Shown here piece after piece: positions 62,062-64,000 of a DNA stretch of 64,000 nt. Each line of letters opens with the position of its first letter. Within the stretch, counting starts at the first letter, position 1. The translations under genes were made by a program, and so were the position numbers. The stretch lies in the NCBI RefSeq assembly GCF_017309185.1, contig NZ_JAEKJZ010000001.1:682001-746000 (forward strand). The letters are read 5' to 3'. The notes beneath the pieces are model-generated. The model saw nothing but the letters and a program-made list of their open reading frames with translations, did no database searches and had not been told where the DNA came from. The DNA comes from Roseibium aggregatum (GTDB lineage Bacteria > Pseudomonadota > Alphaproteobacteria > Rhizobiales > Stappiaceae).

Positions 62062-63705
62062 ATGCGTGCCTTTTCAGAACTTCTTGACCGCCTTTCCCTG
62101 GAGCCCAGGCGTCTGGCCAAGGAAGCCTTGCTGACCCGGTATTTCAAAGACACGCCGGACCCGGACCGAGGCTATGCGCTGGCGGCTCTGACCGGCGGTC
62201 TCAGCTTCAAGCATGCGAAGCCGGCGCTTCTCAAATCGCTGATCGGAGAACGGTGCGATCCCCAGCTCTTCTCCCTGTCCTACGATTTCGTCGGCGACCT
62301 GTCGGAGACCATTGCCCTGATGTGGCCGGGATCCGGGACCTCTCAGGCCAGGTCCCCGAACGAGGAGCCGTCCCTGGCGGATGTGGTCCGGCGGCTCGAA
62401 ACAGCCGGCAAGACCGACGTTCCCCGGTTGCTGACCCTCTGGCTGGACTGCCTGGATGAAACGGGCCGCTGGGCCTTGCTCAAGCTTGTGACCGGCGGAC
62501 TCCGCGTTGGCGTGTCCGCCAGGCTCGCCAAGACGGCGCTCGCCAGGCTCGGCGATCTGGATGCCGATGAGGTCGAAGGCGTCTGGCACGGCATAAACCC
62601 GCCATATGAAAAGCTCTTTGCCTGGGCGGAAGGCAGGGCAGGTCCTCCGGAAACGGACGACCCGGCACCATTCCGGCCGGTCATGCTGGCGCACCCGCTG
62701 GATGCGGACAAAGACCGGGAGCGGCTCGAGTCGAAGGACTTCGCCATTGAGTGGAAGTGGGACGGCATACGCATTCAGGCCGCTGCGGGAACCTCGAAAC
62801 AGGGCGAAACTGTCCGAAGGCTCTACAGTCGCACAGGCGAAGATATCTCCAGAGCCTTTCCGGATGTTGTCGAGTCGTTGCGGTTCGATGCCTGTATCGA
62901 CGGAGAACTGCTGATCGTGAAGGACGGCAGGGTGCGGCCGTTTTCGGATCTCCAGAAGCGCCTGAACCGTAAGACTGCGGGGCCTAAGCTGATCCGGGAC
63001 TATCCGGCGGCGATCCGGGTCTACGATCTTCTGAGGGTGAAGGGCGAGGATCTGCGGGGGACGCCGTTCCGGGAGCGGCGTCTGCGCCTGGAAACATTTA
63101 TCGAGGACCTGAAGGACGAACGGATCCACCTTTCACCCATGGTGGACGCGGGAACCTGGGCGCAGGTCGCCGCTGCGCGGTCGGAGCCCGGACGCTATCT
63201 CGGTCCGGAAAACGCCGCCGCCGTCGAAGGTGTGATGCTCAAGAAATGGGATTCCTCCTATGTCACCGGCCGCCCGAAGGGATTGTGGTACAAGTGGAAG
63301 CAGGAGCCGTATCTGGTCGACGCGGTCCTGATGTATGCGCAGCGCGGCCACGGCAAGCGGTCGTCCTTTTACTCAGACTACACCTTCGGTGTCTGGGCCG
63401 AAGGGGAGGGCGGAGACCGGCTCGTGCCGGTCGGCAAGGCTTATTTCGGTTTCACGGACGACGAACTGCGCCAGATCGACAGGTTCGTGCGCAACAACAC
63501 CGTCAACCGGTTCGGTCCTGTCCGGGAGGTCAGCCACGAGCCGGGAAACGGTCTTGTCCTCGAAGTCGCCTTCGAGGGGCTTAACCGCTCGACCCGGCAT
63601 AAATCCGGGATCGCCATGCGGTTTCCGCGCATATCCCGTTTGAGATGGGACAAGCCGGTGGCGGAGGCCGACCGTCTTGAGACACTGGAAAAGTTGTTGC
63701 CCTGA
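62062..63705 (+). CDS. ATP-dependent DNA ligase of the Lhr/PdeM/exonuclease set
   Basis: A 547-residue ligase. The nucleotidyltransferase motif I is EWKWDGIR with the adenylated Lys232. Other motifs are CIDGELLI near 284, VEGVMLKKWDSSY near 398 and YKWKQEPYL near 418, followed by an OB-fold. An N-terminal DNA-binding domain precedes the core. The size and order match the cisplatin-resistance-type ligases that normally sit in one operon with Lhr helicase, PdeM and exonuclease. Here the gene is about 9 kb from them. ATG 62062 is used because family similarity begins there; the ribosome-binding site is weak. Confidence 0.92.
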   Translation: MRAFSELLDRLSLEPRRLAKEALLTRYFKDTPDPDRGYALAALTGGLSFKHAKPALLKSLIGERCDPQLFSLSYDFVGDLSETIALMWPGSGTSQARSPNEEPSLADVVRRLETAGKTDVPRLLTLWLDCLDETGRWALLKLVTGGLRVGVSARLAKTALARLGDLDADEVEGVWHGINPPYEKLFAWAEGRAGPPETDDPAPFRPVMLAHPLDADKDRERLESKDFAIEWKWDGIRIQAAAGTSKQGETVRRLYSRTGEDISRAFPDVVESLRFDACIDGELLIVKDGRVRPFSDLQKRLNRKTAGPKLIRDYPAAIRVYDLLRVKGEDLRGTPFRERRLRLETFIEDLKDERIHLSPMVDAGTWAQVAAARSEPGRYLGPENAAAVEGVMLKKWDSSYVTGRPKGLWYKWKQEPYLVDAVLMYAQRGHGKRSSFYSDYTFGVWAEGEGGDRLVPVGKAYFGFTDDELRQIDRFVRNNTVNRFGPVREVSHEPGNGLVLEVAFEGLNRSTRHKSGIAMRFPRISRLRWDKPVAEADRLETLEKLLP

Positions 63706-63845
63706 AAGCGCCAGGGCGTGAGACAAAAGCTCCGCGCCGGACAAGGCAGATAAAACGCGCGGCCCGTCGTGCTTTGGCCATGGAATCGTGGCAAGCATCC
63801 CGTCAGAATAGACGGGCGGATAACGCCGGCAACCGGAGAGCCTAC

Positions 63846-64000
63846 ATGACACATCGGAAGACACTGACCGCAATCGTTCTTGGTCTCGGCGCCGCCGGCT
63901 TGCTGTTTGCGGCCTCTGCCTCAGCGCAGGACAAGATCGAGCCGGAAGAGGTTGCAAAGGCAACACAGGGAAACCCGGACAGGTATTCGCTGGTGGCGGT
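63846..64000 (+). CDS. Secreted protein, cut by the window end
   Basis: The 51 visible codons begin with a signal peptide (TLTAIVLGLGAAGLLFAA, cleaved near ASAQD around residue 28). The mature start reads KIEPEEVAKATQGNPDRYSL. GGAGAG stands five bases before ATG 63846. The family cannot be told from this much. Confidence 0.65.
   Translation, partial: MTHRKTLTAIVLGLGAAGLLFAASASAQDKIEPEEVAKATQGNPDRYSLVA

Noticed and set aside
1..64000. CRISPR array, rRNA operon, toxin-antitoxin pair, or intact IS element
   Set aside because: I looked for regularly spaced repeats, rRNA signatures, paired small genes and transposase motifs on both strands and found none.

Overview
The window is G+C-rich, densely coded chromosomal DNA from an alphaproteobacterium, most likely of the Hyphomicrobiales, with Stappiaceae (Roseibium/Labrenzia-like) as the best guess. 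The indicators are a SAM-II riboswitch before metZ, a class I lysyl-tRNA synthetase, a two-domain dCTP deaminase, a DUF1127 protein, a PodJ-like polarity protein, the TauE/TIGR02186 pair, a NavAb/NaChBac-type channel and a ligase-associated helicase/phosphoesterase/exonuclease set. No CRISPR array, intact prophage, transposase or rRNA operon was seen.

Layout. 1-10.8 kb: a polyhydroxyalkanoate and stress block. Phasin, PhaC, two tandem P2A-type ATPases and a divergent, truncated-by-window methionine adenosyltransferase run leftward. A beta-CASP metallo-beta-lactamase runs the other way, and an FNR/FixK-type palindrome lies between the two directions. 10.8-13.4 kb: a variable patch with an A+T-rich membrane-protein gene, decayed fragments, tRNA-Gly(CCC), a bacterial voltage-gated sodium channel and a ~300-bp element with imperfect terminal inverted repeats. 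13.4-31.4 kb: mostly housekeeping genes (Lrp, DUF1127, IMPACT/YigZ, dCTP deaminase, SAM-II-controlled metZ, Stf0 sulfotransferase, CDP-alcohol transferase, apaG, TerB, LysRS1, a ProC-like reductase, pyrD, MATE pump, HxlR, an HDAC-family amidohydrolase) plus a globin-coupled chemoreceptor that also carries CZB and PilZ domains.

32-40.9 kb: an AraC regulator, then a leftward beta-oxidation block (acyl-CoA dehydrogenase, GST, thiolase, cupin, FadB/J) preceded by a MerR regulator. The same TTACG-N4-CGTWA palindrome lies upstream of both the dehydrogenase and merR, which suggests an autoregulated LiuR-like circuit. 41-48.5 kb: a PodJ-like polarity protein, a TSUP exporter with its TIGR02186 partner, and an AI-2E/PerM transporter. 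48.5-53.8 kb: a DUF559 remnant, pdeM, an Lhr-type helicase and a divergent ligase-associated exonuclease. Their cognate ATP-dependent ligase sits about 9 kb away at 62.1-63.7 kb. Between them lie ompW (with a second FNR-type box), a PAS-GGDEF cyclase, a DEAD-box helicase and a NIT-domain chemoreceptor. The window ends inside a secreted-protein gene.

The strongest connecting themes are a possible low-oxygen regulon (identical-class TTGAT-N4-GTCAA boxes near the PHA block and ompW), SAM metabolism (divergent MAT and SAM-II/metZ), and c-di-GMP or chemosensory signalling (PilZ receptor, GGDEF protein, NIT receptor). All functions are read from sequence and remembered family features; no database search was run.
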